A stretch of 64,000 nt of DNA from Kribbella sandramycini (lineage in GTDB: Bacteria; Actinomycetota; Actinomycetes; Propionibacteriales; Kribbellaceae). A program made the translations under genes and the position numbers. Numbering within the stretch: the first letter of the stretch is position 1; the number at the start of each line of letters is the position of its first letter. The notes below the pieces were generated by a model. It had not been told where the DNA came from. It saw nothing but the letters and a program-made list of their open reading frames with translations, and made no database searches. Shown in pieces: positions 55,109-64,000 of this stretch. The stretch spans positions 248,001 to 312,000 of the forward strand of contig NZ_JABJRC010000003.1 in the NCBI RefSeq assembly GCF_013131805.1. Reading direction: 5' to 3'.

Positions 55109-55549
55109 ATGAAGGTTCTGCTCGCCGTCGCGGGAGCGGTCGCGATCTGGGGCGTCGCCACCGTGCTGGTCGTCGACAAACTGCACGGCCCAGCCGGCGC
55201 CGAGACCCCGCAGGCAGCCGCCGACCACGCCCTCCGGGCGATCTCGGACCAGGACAAAGGCAACCTGCTGGACGTCGCCGACCCCGAGCTCCACGGCCGG
55301 GAGGCCGCCGCCGAGCGACTCATCGACAACTGCCGCGGTGCGGACTTCGAGGGCGCGCGAGCCGGCGTCCCCAAGCTCAACCCGAGCGCCGATCACCACG
55401 CGACGACCGTCATCGTCGTCCCCCGTGGACAGGGCGAGTGCCGCACCTTCCCGCTGTCCCTGCAACAGCGCCAGCGCGGCTGGTTCGTTTCACTGTCAAC
55501 CCCCGACCCGAACCGCGCCCCGATCCCCACCTCAGCCACCGACCGCTGA
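55109..55549 (+). CDS. Small exported or membrane-anchored protein of unknown function
   Basis: 146 residues. An N-terminal hydrophobic helix (MKVLLAVAGAVAIWGVATVLVV) is followed by a soluble domain with two Cys (DNCRGAD, GECRTFP) that may form a disulfide, consistent with export. No known family recognised. The start ATG has GGGGG upstream. It precedes the repeat island. Confidence 0.7.
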   Translation: MKVLLAVAGAVAIWGVATVLVVDKLHGPAGAETPQAAADHALRAISDQDKGNLLDVADPELHGREAAAERLIDNCRGADFEGARAGVPKLNPSADHHATTVIVVPRGQGECRTFPLSLQQRQRGWFVSLSTPDPNRAPIPTSATDR

Positions 55550-55633
55550 CCCCCGCTCCCCCGCTCCCCCGCTCCCCCCGCTCCCCCGCTCTCCCCGCCC
55601 GCCGCTCCCTCTCCCCCCGCTTCCTCTCCTCCC

Positions 55634-55880
55634 CATTTGCCTAGCCGGCTCACGCCCCGGTGGGTCGGCCAGCCGCCTCCCACTCGCCCACCCACCGGCT
55701 CGCGGGCGGGCTAGGCCGGTTGGTGGGCGGGCTAGGGAAATGAGAACGGCCGGCCGGGGGTGGGCCGTTCTCATTTGCCTAGCCGGCTCACGCCCCGGTG
55801 GGTCGGCCAGCCGCCTCCCACTCGCCCACCCACCGGCTCGCGGGCGGGCTAGGCCGGTTGGTGGGCGGGCTAGGCAAACC
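55634..55880. repeat. Direct repeat of ~105 bp and hairpin
   Basis: A unit starting CATTTGCCTAGCCGGCTCA at 55634 is repeated from 55772 (offset 138 bp) with about 105 bp nearly identical. Between them a perfect 13-bp hairpin (AATGAGAACGGCC 55739-55751, complement 55763-55775) lies across the joint. The region between convergent genes (55550-56101) contains no gene. Confidence 0.85.
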
Positions 55881-56048
55881 GCAAGAGCCGGTTGGTGGGC
55901 GGGCTAGGGAAACCGCAGGAGCCGGTTGGTGGGCGGGCTAGGGAAACCGCAAGAGCCGGTTGGTGGGCGGGCTAGGGAAACCGCAGGAGCCGGTTGGTGG
56001 GCGGGCTAGGGAAACCGCAAGAGCCGGTTGGTGGGCGGGCTAGGGAAA
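55854..56048. repeat. 34-bp tandem repeat with alternating variants
   Basis: Five full units and one partial start at 55854, 55888, 55922, 55956, 55990 and 56024. Unit: CCGGTTGGTGGGCGGGCTAG, then GGAAACCGCAAGAG or GGAAACCGCAGGAG (first copy GCAAACC). The AAGAG/AGGAG ending alternates, giving a 68-bp higher-order period. There are no unique spacers. Confidence 0.9.
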
Positions 56049-56101
56049 TGAGAACGGCCGGCCGGGGGTGGGCCGGCCGGCCGTTGGGTGGTGCTGAGGT
56101 G

Positions 56102-59008
56102 CTACTTCTTGCCGAAGACCTGAATCTCGGTGAAGTCGGTGAACTGGCAGCCACCGAACGGACCCGGGCAGGCGGTCGGGAAGTCCGGCACCTGCGGGCT
56201 CAGCAGCCAGACGCGGACGTACTGGACGTTCGCGGCGTTACCGGTCGGGGTGAGCACGTTGTACTTACCGCGGTTGGCGGCGGTGAAGGTGCCCTCCTGA
56301 GCGGTGGCCCAGGTGGCGCCGTCGGCCGACGTCTCGATCCGGTACTGACCGGTCGACGAGCTGCCCGGGTCGCCGCAGACGTTCGACGGGTCGACCTTGA
56401 ACGAGTCGATGGTGACCTTGGCCGGCAGCTTGATGTCGATGTGCTTCGGGATCATCGTGCCGGTCGGCGTTCCGGCGTCGTCACCGGTGGTGCTACCCCA
56501 GCCGGTGCCCTGCGCGCTGTCGATCGCAGCGCCCGGGCCGCAGCCGAAGTCGGTGAAGTCCGGGCCGTTGAAGTCGGCCACGACCCCGCCACCGGAGGCG
56601 GCGGCCCAGTTCCGGCGGACGGCGTAGCTCGCCGAGGAGCCGGCCTTGACGGTCACCGGGTTGACGGCGAGCTCGTAGCCGGGGGAAGCCACCACGAACT
56701 TCGGGTAGGTGCCGGGGGCAACATTGGTGATCGTGTACTTGCCGGCCGCGTCGGTGGTGGCCGAGTAGTCGCCGGCGTAACCGGAGGAGTGACCGCCGAT
56801 GTAGACGAGCGCGCCGGGCAGTGGGGCGCCGGTGTCCTTGTCGGTGATCGTGCCGGTCAGCGAGGTGGTCTTCCCTGTCGGCGGCTTGTGGAAGTCCTCC
56901 GCCGGGAAGGCGTCACCCGCGTCGATGACACCGGCGTACCAGCCCATGCCGCGGTTGGCGAAGACCTGCCAGATGATGCCGGCGTTCTTGCCGCCCTTGG
57001 CGACCAGGTCGGCCTGGACGATCGCGTTCCGCATGTCGAGCATCGTCGGGTCGGCCGGCGACAGCTCCATCGCGCGGGTGATCAGGCTCAGCGCGTACTC
57101 GCGGCCGAAGCGCTCCCGCAGGTCCCACAGCGTCTGGGCCCAGACCTCACCGGAGGCGTGCACCTGGGGCGCGCCGCCGATGGTCGGGAAGTCGCCGTAG
57201 GTGTAGCCGCCCTGCGAACCGTCGATCCCGACGCAGGTCTTGCTGACGGCCTTGACGCGGCAGTCGATCGCCTGGGTGCGGAAGAGCAGGCCGTGCGAGA
57301 CGTACTTGCCTTCCTGGATCTCGCCCGCGGCGGTGGTGTCCTTCTCCAGACCGTGCGCGACCAGGTAGTCCATCGCGTAGAAGTCGCTCCACGCCTCGCC
57401 CATCGCGCCGGCCTGGATGCTGTTCAGCGTCGAGTTGCCGGTCGCGTCGACGACCAGGCGGTTCGACAGGCCGTGGGTGTACTCGTGGTAGAGGATGCTC
57501 GCGTCGTTCGACGAGCTGCTCGGCACGTAGTCGCTGGCGTCGTCACCCGGCGCGCGGAACAGGTACATCTGCATGGTCGGCGGGGTGCCGTCCGGCGGGG
57601 TGTTCATGTTCGCGTTGTCGACGTGGTTGGCGTCCGGGCCGCCGTCGGCGCCGGTCGCCGCGCCGTCCAGCGCGTTCAGCAGGACGGGGTCGCCGCCCGC
57701 GGCGTCGAACGAGCCGGCTGCCGGGGTGAAGCTGATCGGCTTCTTGGCCAGCCAGTCGTGGAAGTTGCTGGCCAGGTAGAACCCGTTGGTGACGTCCTGG
57801 TTCATGTTCGTCTTCCAGGAGTCCGGCTTGGCCGGGTCCCAGGTGCAGATGAACGCGGCCGAGCAGAACGGCGAGGCGCTCTGGAACGGAACGATCTTGT
57901 GCTCGGCGCCGGTCGCGGTGCCCGGCACCTTGACGGTCTCGCCGGCGTTCGGCTGGTTGTCGTCGTTGACATCGGCCCAGGCCGACACCGACGTACCTTC
58001 GAGCAGCGACTTGGCGTTCTTCGGCAGCCACTTGTTGTAGATCAGGTTCTCGACCCGCTGCGTTCCGCCCTTGGCGGCGCCGGGGTAGTTGTCCTGGACC
58101 AGCGCGTCGCCGTTACCGGCGCTCGACAGGTCGCGGCGGTACAGCAGTTTGCCGGACTCCGCGTCGACGACGTGGGTGTAGATCTTCGTCCCGCCACCGT
58201 TGACGTACGTCGACCAGCCCTTGCGCAGCCCGTCCGCGGTGTGGAACCAGACCAGCTTCGCGGTGTCGCCGCCGGCCCACTTCACCGAGTTGCCGGTGGT
58301 CTTGGCGGCGCCGTCGTGCGCCTTGCCGTCGATGTCCTTGAGCGCGGTCTCACGGGCCTTGCCGGCGCCGAGCGCGGGCGCCGCCGTCCGGGCCTGGGCC
58401 TGGGCGGTCAGGCCGGCCACCGGCGAGCCCATGATCGAGATCAGCTGGCCGTTCTTGGTGACGTTACCCTTCAGGCCGTTGCCGAAGACCTCGATACCGT
58501 CGACCACCTGCGACCAGAACACGTGGTGCGTGCCGAGGTCGTCCACGTAGTCCTTCCGCAGCTTCAGCGTCGCCAGGTCGGCGGCGGTGAGCTTGAAGAC
58601 CTCCGGGTGCGCCTTGATGTAGTTCAGCACCACATCCTCGGCCTTCTTGGCGCTCTTCTGCGTCAGGAAGCCGTCCAGCTTGGTCACCTGGGCCGGGGTG
58701 CCGGTGTTCGGGTCGAGTTCGACGACGCCCTGGGTGCCGAGCGAGTTGCGGAACTTCTCCGACGCGTCCGACTCCTTGCCGGCCACCTTCGCGGCGCGGT
58801 TGTACGTCGTCTTCGCGTTCGGCGTCCGGGCGTCGAAGTTGCCCTTCCGCTCCTTGTCGTCGTGGCTCTTCGCCTTCGGCGCCTGAGCTTCGTCCGGTCC
58901 GGCGGTCGGCGCGGCCGTCGCGCCACCGGCGAGCGAAACGCCCAGCAGGCTGACAGCGGAGACGGCGGTGACTGCGAGGAGCCCCCGTCGTCTGCGTGAT
59001 GTGGTCAC
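56102..59008 (-). CDS. Secreted M36 (fungalysin-type) metalloprotease
   Basis: 968 residues. Signal peptide (basic start, hydrophobic 9-32, ATAAPTA), FTP/PepSY-like propeptide (to about 250), then the M36 catalytic domain with HEYTH at 508-512 and the downstream Glu in GEAWSDFYAMDYL. After the catalytic part a carboxypeptidase-regulatory-like domain (about 700-760, GTITDKDTGAPLPGALVYIGG) and a C-terminal beta-rich discoidin-like domain to the end (TEIQVFGKK). An extracellular zinc protease, probably broad-specificity. It ends in the repeat island and is divergent from the next gene. Confidence 0.94.
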   Translation of the reverse strand: MTTSRRRRGLLAVTAVSAVSLLGVSLAGGATAAPTAGPDEAQAPKAKSHDDKERKGNFDARTPNAKTTYNRAAKVAGKESDASEKFRNSLGTQGVVELDPNTGTPAQVTKLDGFLTQKSAKKAEDVVLNYIKAHPEVFKLTAADLATLKLRKDYVDDLGTHHVFWSQVVDGIEVFGNGLKGNVTKNGQLISIMGSPVAGLTAQAQARTAAPALGAGKARETALKDIDGKAHDGAAKTTGNSVKWAGGDTAKLVWFHTADGLRKGWSTYVNGGGTKIYTHVVDAESGKLLYRRDLSSAGNGDALVQDNYPGAAKGGTQRVENLIYNKWLPKNAKSLLEGTSVSAWADVNDDNQPNAGETVKVPGTATGAEHKIVPFQSASPFCSAAFICTWDPAKPDSWKTNMNQDVTNGFYLASNFHDWLAKKPISFTPAAGSFDAAGGDPVLLNALDGAATGADGGPDANHVDNANMNTPPDGTPPTMQMYLFRAPGDDASDYVPSSSSNDASILYHEYTHGLSNRLVVDATGNSTLNSIQAGAMGEAWSDFYAMDYLVAHGLEKDTTAAGEIQEGKYVSHGLLFRTQAIDCRVKAVSKTCVGIDGSQGGYTYGDFPTIGGAPQVHASGEVWAQTLWDLRERFGREYALSLITRAMELSPADPTMLDMRNAIVQADLVAKGGKNAGIIWQVFANRGMGWYAGVIDAGDAFPAEDFHKPPTGKTTSLTGTITDKDTGAPLPGALVYIGGHSSGYAGDYSATTDAAGKYTITNVAPGTYPKFVVASPGYELAVNPVTVKAGSSASYAVRRNWAAASGGGVVADFNGPDFTDFGCGPGAAIDSAQGTGWGSTTGDDAGTPTGTMIPKHIDIKLPAKVTIDSFKVDPSNVCGDPGSSSTGQYRIETSADGATWATAQEGTFTAANRGKYNVLTPTGNAANVQYVRVWLLSPQVPDFPTACPGPFGGCQFTDFTEIQVFGKK

Positions 59009-59220
59009 AGCAACGCTCCATCAAAGTTTGTCTGCGCGGGTCGCCCTCCACGCCCCGTCCGGGCCCGACCATAAGCCTGCCCACACACTCCGGGGAAGGG
59101 AACTCACCGGTTTGTCGCGGAGTCGAGGGTTGTCCTTCGTGCCCGGAACAGTACTAGGAGCAACCACCTTTCGTTGCACAAAGCCACGGTCTCGTCGCAC
59201 TGAGTCGTAAGGTCGGGCAC

Positions 59221-59700
59221 ATGGAGTTGGTCGAACAGGCGGCGGCGCTGCACGCCGAGGCGCAGGAGTTGTACACCCAGCTCGACCTGGGGACGGCGTT
59301 CCCCTGGCAACCGACCCTGATCGGCAGCGCACGGTCGGGTTTGATGGTGACGCGGGATCTGGACGTCATGTTCGACGCGCCCGACGCGACCGCGCCGCTG
59401 GTCCTCGAAGGGCTGACGAAACTCGCGCGGCGGGTCGAGCTGATCAGCATCGACTTCGCCGATGAGCGGGGTGATCGGCGGCCGACGTCCGCGATCACGG
59501 ACGAGCGGTACTACGCCGTCCTGCACACCGCGAACTGGAAGATCGACCTGACGTTCTGGCTGCACGTCGTGGCACGGCCGCATGCCGCGCACGCCGATCG
59601 GGTTGCCGCGGCGACCGTGGAGCAGCGGGAGTTGATCCTGCGGCTGAAGTCGTCGTCGCTGGAGAGCACGGCGATCTACGACGCGGTGCTGGGGTCGTGA
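59221..59700 (+). CDS. Nucleotidyltransferase-like protein
   Basis: 159 residues. LIGSARSGLMVTRDLDVMFDAPD resembles the GS...DLD/V motif of MNT/aminoglycoside nucleotidyltransferase-like folds, with a third acidic in DLTFWLHV. No resistance-gene level match can be claimed; substrate unknown. The 212-bp gap 59009-59220 before it holds only the divergent promoters and no clear motif. Confidence 0.6.
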   Translation: MELVEQAAALHAEAQELYTQLDLGTAFPWQPTLIGSARSGLMVTRDLDVMFDAPDATAPLVLEGLTKLARRVELISIDFADERGDRRPTSAITDERYYAVLHTANWKIDLTFWLHVVARPHAAHADRVAAATVEQRELILRLKSSSLESTAIYDAVLGS

Positions 59701-59701
59701 A

Positions 59702-59743
59702 GAGTGCCGGCCGCCCGGCAACGCCACCGGGCGGTCGGCACTC
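59702..59743. terminator. Bidirectional hairpin terminator
   Basis: A 17-bp stem with one mismatch (59702-59718 / 59727-59743) between the convergent nucleotidyltransferase-like and DUF779 genes. Confidence 0.8.
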
Positions 59744-59746
59744 GCT

Positions 59747-60124
59747 TCAGAGGAGGCCGAGGGATTCGGACTCCTGGTCGGTGAAGAGGCGCGAGCGGAT
59801 CAGGAAGCGCACTCCTTCGGGGGCTTCGACGGAGAAGCCGCTGCCCCGGCCTTTCACGACGTCGACGGTGAGCTGGGTGTGCTTCCAGTACTCGTACTGG
59901 TTCGCGGACATCCAGAAGCCGATCGGCCGGTCCAGTCCGTCGACCTGCAGATCGCCCAGGTGGACGTCGGCCGGGCCGGTCCGGAACTCGCCGTCGGGGT
60001 AACACATCGGTGAGCTGCCGTCGCAGCAGCCGCCCGACTGATGGAACATCAGCGGGCCGTGGATCTCGGTGAGCCGGCGGAGGAGCTCCGCCGCCGACTC
60101 ACTCAGCACCACCTTGTCGACCAT
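59747..60124 (-). CDS. DUF779 protein
   Basis: 125 residues with FHQSGGCCDGSSPMCYP, the conserved CC..C cluster of DUF779. These small proteins accompany an aldehyde dehydrogenase in many actinobacteria and proteobacteria; their role is undefined, perhaps an assembly or electron-related partner. It starts 3 nt after the aldehyde dehydrogenase stop. Confidence 0.9.
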   Translation of the reverse strand: MVDKVVLSESAAELLRRLTEIHGPLMFHQSGGCCDGSSPMCYPDGEFRTGPADVHLGDLQVDGLDRPIGFWMSANQYEYWKHTQLTVDVVKGRGSGFSVEAPEGVRFLIRSRLFTDQESESLGLL

Positions 60125-60127
60125 GAT

Positions 60128-61651
<1,524 letters not shown>

Positions 61652-61698
61652 AGGTCCTCCTCGGGATACCTGACGGTGGACCGGAATCTACGGAGTGC

Positions 61699-61718
61699 GA
61701 CGTTGCACGGACGTTGCA
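61699..61718. promoter_or_regulatory. 11-bp spaced direct repeat upstream of the GAF regulator
   Basis: GACGTTGCA occurs at 61699-61707 and 61710-61718, one helical turn apart, between the aldehyde dehydrogenase and GAF-regulator starts (61652-61733). Candidate regulator site for the divergent pair. Confidence 0.5.
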
Positions 61719-61733
61719 GCGCGAGGTGAGGCG

Positions 61734-63185
61734 ATGGACGCGGCGGAGCAGGCGCGCCGGCTCAGTGAGCTGTACGACGAGGTGCTCGGTGGCGCCCGCA
61801 TGCCGGGAGTGCCGCGACCACTCGTCGCCGCATCGTGGCAGCGGTCGCTCGCGGCCGCCGTCGACCCGGAGCTCGATGCGCCGCCGGTCGTCGTCGGGGA
61901 CGATGTCCTCGAAGCTGCCCGGGGTGAGCATCCGCTGCACGCCGTCCTGCCGGTGCTGCGGCAGACGCTGACCACGATCGCCGACGAGGCGACGCACATC
62001 ATGATCGTCACCGACGCCCAGGGCATGATCCTCTGGCGCGAGGGTTCGGCCGCCGTCCGCCGGCAGGCCGATCGGATCGCGTTGTCGGAGGGGGCCGTCT
62101 GGTCGGAGGACCAGATCGGCACCAACGGGATGGGGACGGCGCTCGCGGTCGGGCAGCCGGTCCAGATCCATTCCGCCGAGCACCTCGTCCGCCGGATCCA
62201 CGAATGGACGTGTGCGGCCGCGCCCGTCCACGATCCCGACACCGGCAAGCTGCTCGGCGCGGTCGACGTCTCCGGCCCGCTGCGGACCGTCCACCCCGCG
62301 ATGGTCGCGCTCGTCACGGCCGCGGCCCAGCTCGCCGAAGGCCAGCTCCGGGTCCGGATGGCGGCCGCCGACGAGAAGCTGCGCGCCCGGAACATGCGCC
62401 ACCTGATGGCACTCGGCGACTCCCCCGGCGCCCTGTTGACGCCGTCCGGCCGGGTGCTCGCCGTCCAGCCGCTCGAATGGCTGCCGGATCGGCTGATCGT
62501 GCCGCCGCACACCGACCGGATCAACCTGGGCGACGGCCGCGAAGGTTTGGTCGAGCCGCTCGACGAGGGCTACCTACTCCGCATCCCCGGTACGCCGATC
62601 CGGCGGACGCGGCCGTCGTTGCGGCTCAAGCTGCTCGGCGCCGGTCAGCCGCTCGCCGTCGTCGGTGGCCGCGAGATCGCGCTGACCTTGCGTCGGGCCG
62701 AAGTTCTCACGCTGTTGCTGCTGCACCCGGCCGGTCTGACCGCCGAGCAGCTGATGCTGCAGCTGTACGGCGACGAGGGCAACCCGACCACCGTCCGCGC
62801 CGAGATGCATCGACTGCGGAACCTGCTGGGCGGCGGCGTCCTCGACACCAAGCCGTACCGGATCATCGCCGATGTCAGCGGCGACGTCACCGACGTCCAG
62901 ACCGCCGTCCGCCGCGGTGATCTCCGCGCCGCCCTCGACCTGTACGCCGGGCCGCTGCTCGCCCGCTCGGATGCGCCCGCGCTCCGGGCCGAGCGGGACG
63001 AGCTCGACGCCACCCTGCGCCGCGCCGTACTCGGAAGTGCCGACGCCGACCTGCTCTGGCGGTTCGCGCAGACCCCGACCGGAGCCGAGGATCTCGAGAT
63101 TTTCGAGACCCTTGCGGCCGGGCTCCCGGCGACGGATCCACGGCGGGCGGTAGTCTCGGCCCGATTGGAGCGGTTGGCGGAGTGA
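61734..63185 (+). CDS. GAF-domain transcriptional regulator (AcoR-like, no AAA+ domain)
   Basis: 483 residues. GAF sensory domain at about 70-190 with the AcoR-like SEDQIGTNGMGTALA. The AAA+ ATPase of sigma-54 activators is absent; instead the C-terminal part shows an OmpR-like winged-helix pattern (LRRAEVLTLLLLHPAGLTAEQLMLQLYGDEGNPTTVRAEMHRLRNLLG) and a tail like BTAD domains. The ATG at 61734 has GAGGTGAGG upstream. Probably activates the divergent aldehyde dehydrogenase-DUF779 operon. Confidence 0.85.
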   Translation: MDAAEQARRLSELYDEVLGGARMPGVPRPLVAASWQRSLAAAVDPELDAPPVVVGDDVLEAARGEHPLHAVLPVLRQTLTTIADEATHIMIVTDAQGMILWREGSAAVRRQADRIALSEGAVWSEDQIGTNGMGTALAVGQPVQIHSAEHLVRRIHEWTCAAAPVHDPDTGKLLGAVDVSGPLRTVHPAMVALVTAAAQLAEGQLRVRMAAADEKLRARNMRHLMALGDSPGALLTPSGRVLAVQPLEWLPDRLIVPPHTDRINLGDGREGLVEPLDEGYLLRIPGTPIRRTRPSLRLKLLGAGQPLAVVGGREIALTLRRAEVLTLLLLHPAGLTAEQLMLQLYGDEGNPTTVRAEMHRLRNLLGGGVLDTKPYRIIADVSGDVTDVQTAVRRGDLRAALDLYAGPLLARSDAPALRAERDELDATLRRAVLGSADADLLWRFAQTPTGAEDLEIFETLAAGLPATDPRRAVVSARLERLAE

Positions 63186-63266
63186 GCGACGTGAGACGGA
63201 ACACGCGGGCGTGATCATGACCGCATCGACATGACTCACCAGTAACCAACCAATAACATCGCTGGT

Positions 63267-64000
63267 ATGCAGATCCTCGCCATCATCGTCTCGCTCGCGA
63301 TCGCCGCGGTCGGCATCGCGTTGTTCGGCAAGACGATCGGGCACCTGGTGTCCGTCATCAAGCTGGGTCAGCCGACGGCCGGGCGCACCGATCAGCCAGG
63401 TCAGCGAAGCCTTACCTTAGCCAAGGAGACCCTCGGCCACACGCGGATGTTGCAGTGGAGCCATATCGGCATCCTGCACTGGTTCGTCGCGTTCGGTTTC
63501 CTCGGGCTGGTGCTGAGCCTCGTCACCGCCTTCGGGCAGCTGTTCGACGCGCACTTCGCGCTGCCGATCATCGGGCACTGGTTCGTCTTCGAGTGGGTCA
63601 GCGAGTTCCTGACCTGGACCGGCCTGGTCTCGATCATCGGGCTGATGGCGATCCGGCTGCGGCATCTGCCGAGTGGCTCCGAGGGCCGCTACAGCCGGTT
63701 CTTCGGCTCCCGCGGCTGGCAGGCGTACTACGTCGAGTACACGATCCTCGGCGTCCTGATCTGCATCCTGTTGCTGCGCGGGCTGGAGTACGCGCTCGGC
63801 GCGGGCAGCAAGTTCCACTTCCCGAGCACGTGGTTCGTCGGCGACGCCCTGTTCGGCGGCCTGTCCGAGCACGCGCTGGAGAACACCGTCTACCTGGTCG
63901 CGATGATCAAGATCGTCATCTCGTTCGCGTGGATGATCACGATCTCGCTGAACGCGACCATGGGCGTGGCCTGGCACCGGTTCACCGCCTGGCCGAACAT
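63267..64000 (+). CDS. Membrane (Fe-S)-binding reductase, N-terminal part (cut by window edge)
   Basis: An open frame with no stop before the window end. 244 residues seen: hydrophobic start (MQILAIIVSLAIAAVGIALF), a loop, and then five or so helices with LQWSHIGILHWFVAFGFLGL, GHWFVFEWVSEFLTWTGLVSI, YYVEYTILGVLICILLLRGLEYA. These fit the N-terminal membrane region of the heterodisulfide reductase-like protein found in actinobacteria (compare Mycobacterium Rv0338c). The Fe-S cysteine domains would lie outside the window. Confidence 0.75.
   Translation, partial: MQILAIIVSLAIAAVGIALFGKTIGHLVSVIKLGQPTAGRTDQPGQRSLTLAKETLGHTRMLQWSHIGILHWFVAFGFLGLVLSLVTAFGQLFDAHFALPIIGHWFVFEWVSEFLTWTGLVSIIGLMAIRLRHLPSGSEGRYSRFFGSRGWQAYYVEYTILGVLICILLLRGLEYALGAGSKFHFPSTWFVGDALFGGLSEHALENTVYLVAMIKIVISFAWMITISLNATMGVAWHRFTAWPN

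Noticed and set aside
55854..56048. CRISPR-like array of 34-bp repeats
   Set aside because: The units are head-to-tail without unique spacers, and no cas genes are present; it is a simple tandem repeat.
55994..58999. 1001-codon plus-strand open frame opposite the M36 protease
   Set aside because: It is antisense to HEYTH and the other M36 motifs, has repetitive low-complexity composition, and starts inside the tandem repeats.

Overview
The window is very GC-rich, densely packed actinobacterial chromosome. Support comes from the HspR/HAIR-controlled dnaK-grpE-dnaJ-hspR operon, many ATGA/GTGA stop-start overlaps, frequent GTG and TTG starts, a Zur-type cluster of zinc-free ribosomal proteins with an MRF-like protein, and a Streptomyces-like hut gene order. 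The overall flavour suggests Nocardioidales, possibly Kribbella; that placement is inference. No prophage, transposase, tRNA, rRNA or CRISPR array was seen.

Layout. 1-9.07 kb: tandem array of three giant secreted subtilisin-like proteases, the first cut by the window edge. 9.07-14.4 kb: RidA and a divergent HxlR regulator sharing a long palindrome, a NarL-type two-component system, a GT87 membrane mannosyltransferase-like protein and a GNAT enzyme. 14.4-18.85 kb: the dnaK heat-shock operon with two HAIR operators. 18.9-20.5 kb: a GNAT enzyme and an AbiEi/DUF559 protein bounded by repeats. 20.5-31.05 kb: histidine catabolism (hutH, hutU, an M20 amidohydrolase, hutF, hutI) with an OpuC-type ABC transporter in the same strand block. 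31.1-33.2 kb: a repeat-filled divergent promoter region, a double GNAT, a small membrane protein and an IclR regulator. 33.3-34.65 kb: a PLP desulfhydrase-like gene with a foreign 3' end that meets a 5'-truncated XRE relic. 34.8-37.5 kb: MFS transporter and membrane diguanylate cyclase. 37.6-39.5 kb: Zur cluster (rpsN, rpmG / mrf, rpmE). 39.6-43 kb: a second lyase-family protein without the normal MIO triad, a cyclase-fold protein and a methyltransferase. 42.9-50.5 kb: complete kdp potassium system with an extra leader membrane peptide. 50.7-55.5 kb: an acidic protein, a methyltransferase, a cysteine dioxygenase/amidohydrolase pair facing a LacI regulator with twin operators, and a small exported protein. 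55.55-56.1 kb: a 550-bp repeat island. 56.1-64 kb: an M36 metalloprotease, a nucleotidyltransferase-like protein, the DUF779/aldehyde dehydrogenase pair with a GAF regulator, and the start of a membrane Fe-S reductase.

Links between loci. An 18-bp motif (TGTCTCGGATCCGAGACA and variants) lies upstream of hutH, upstream of the second lyase-family gene, and as a half site just before the iclR start, which suggests one IclR regulon. A repeat family built from TTTGC..GGG / CCC..GCAAA stems and GGTGGG blocks occupies three intergenic regions (about 31.15, 41.08 and 55.63 kb). The most distinctive points are this regulon, the lyase paralogue without Ala-Ser-Gly, the repeat family with its 34/68-bp higher-order tandem, the protease array in which one copy lacks the PA domain, and the AbiEi/DUF559 unit flanked by repeats.
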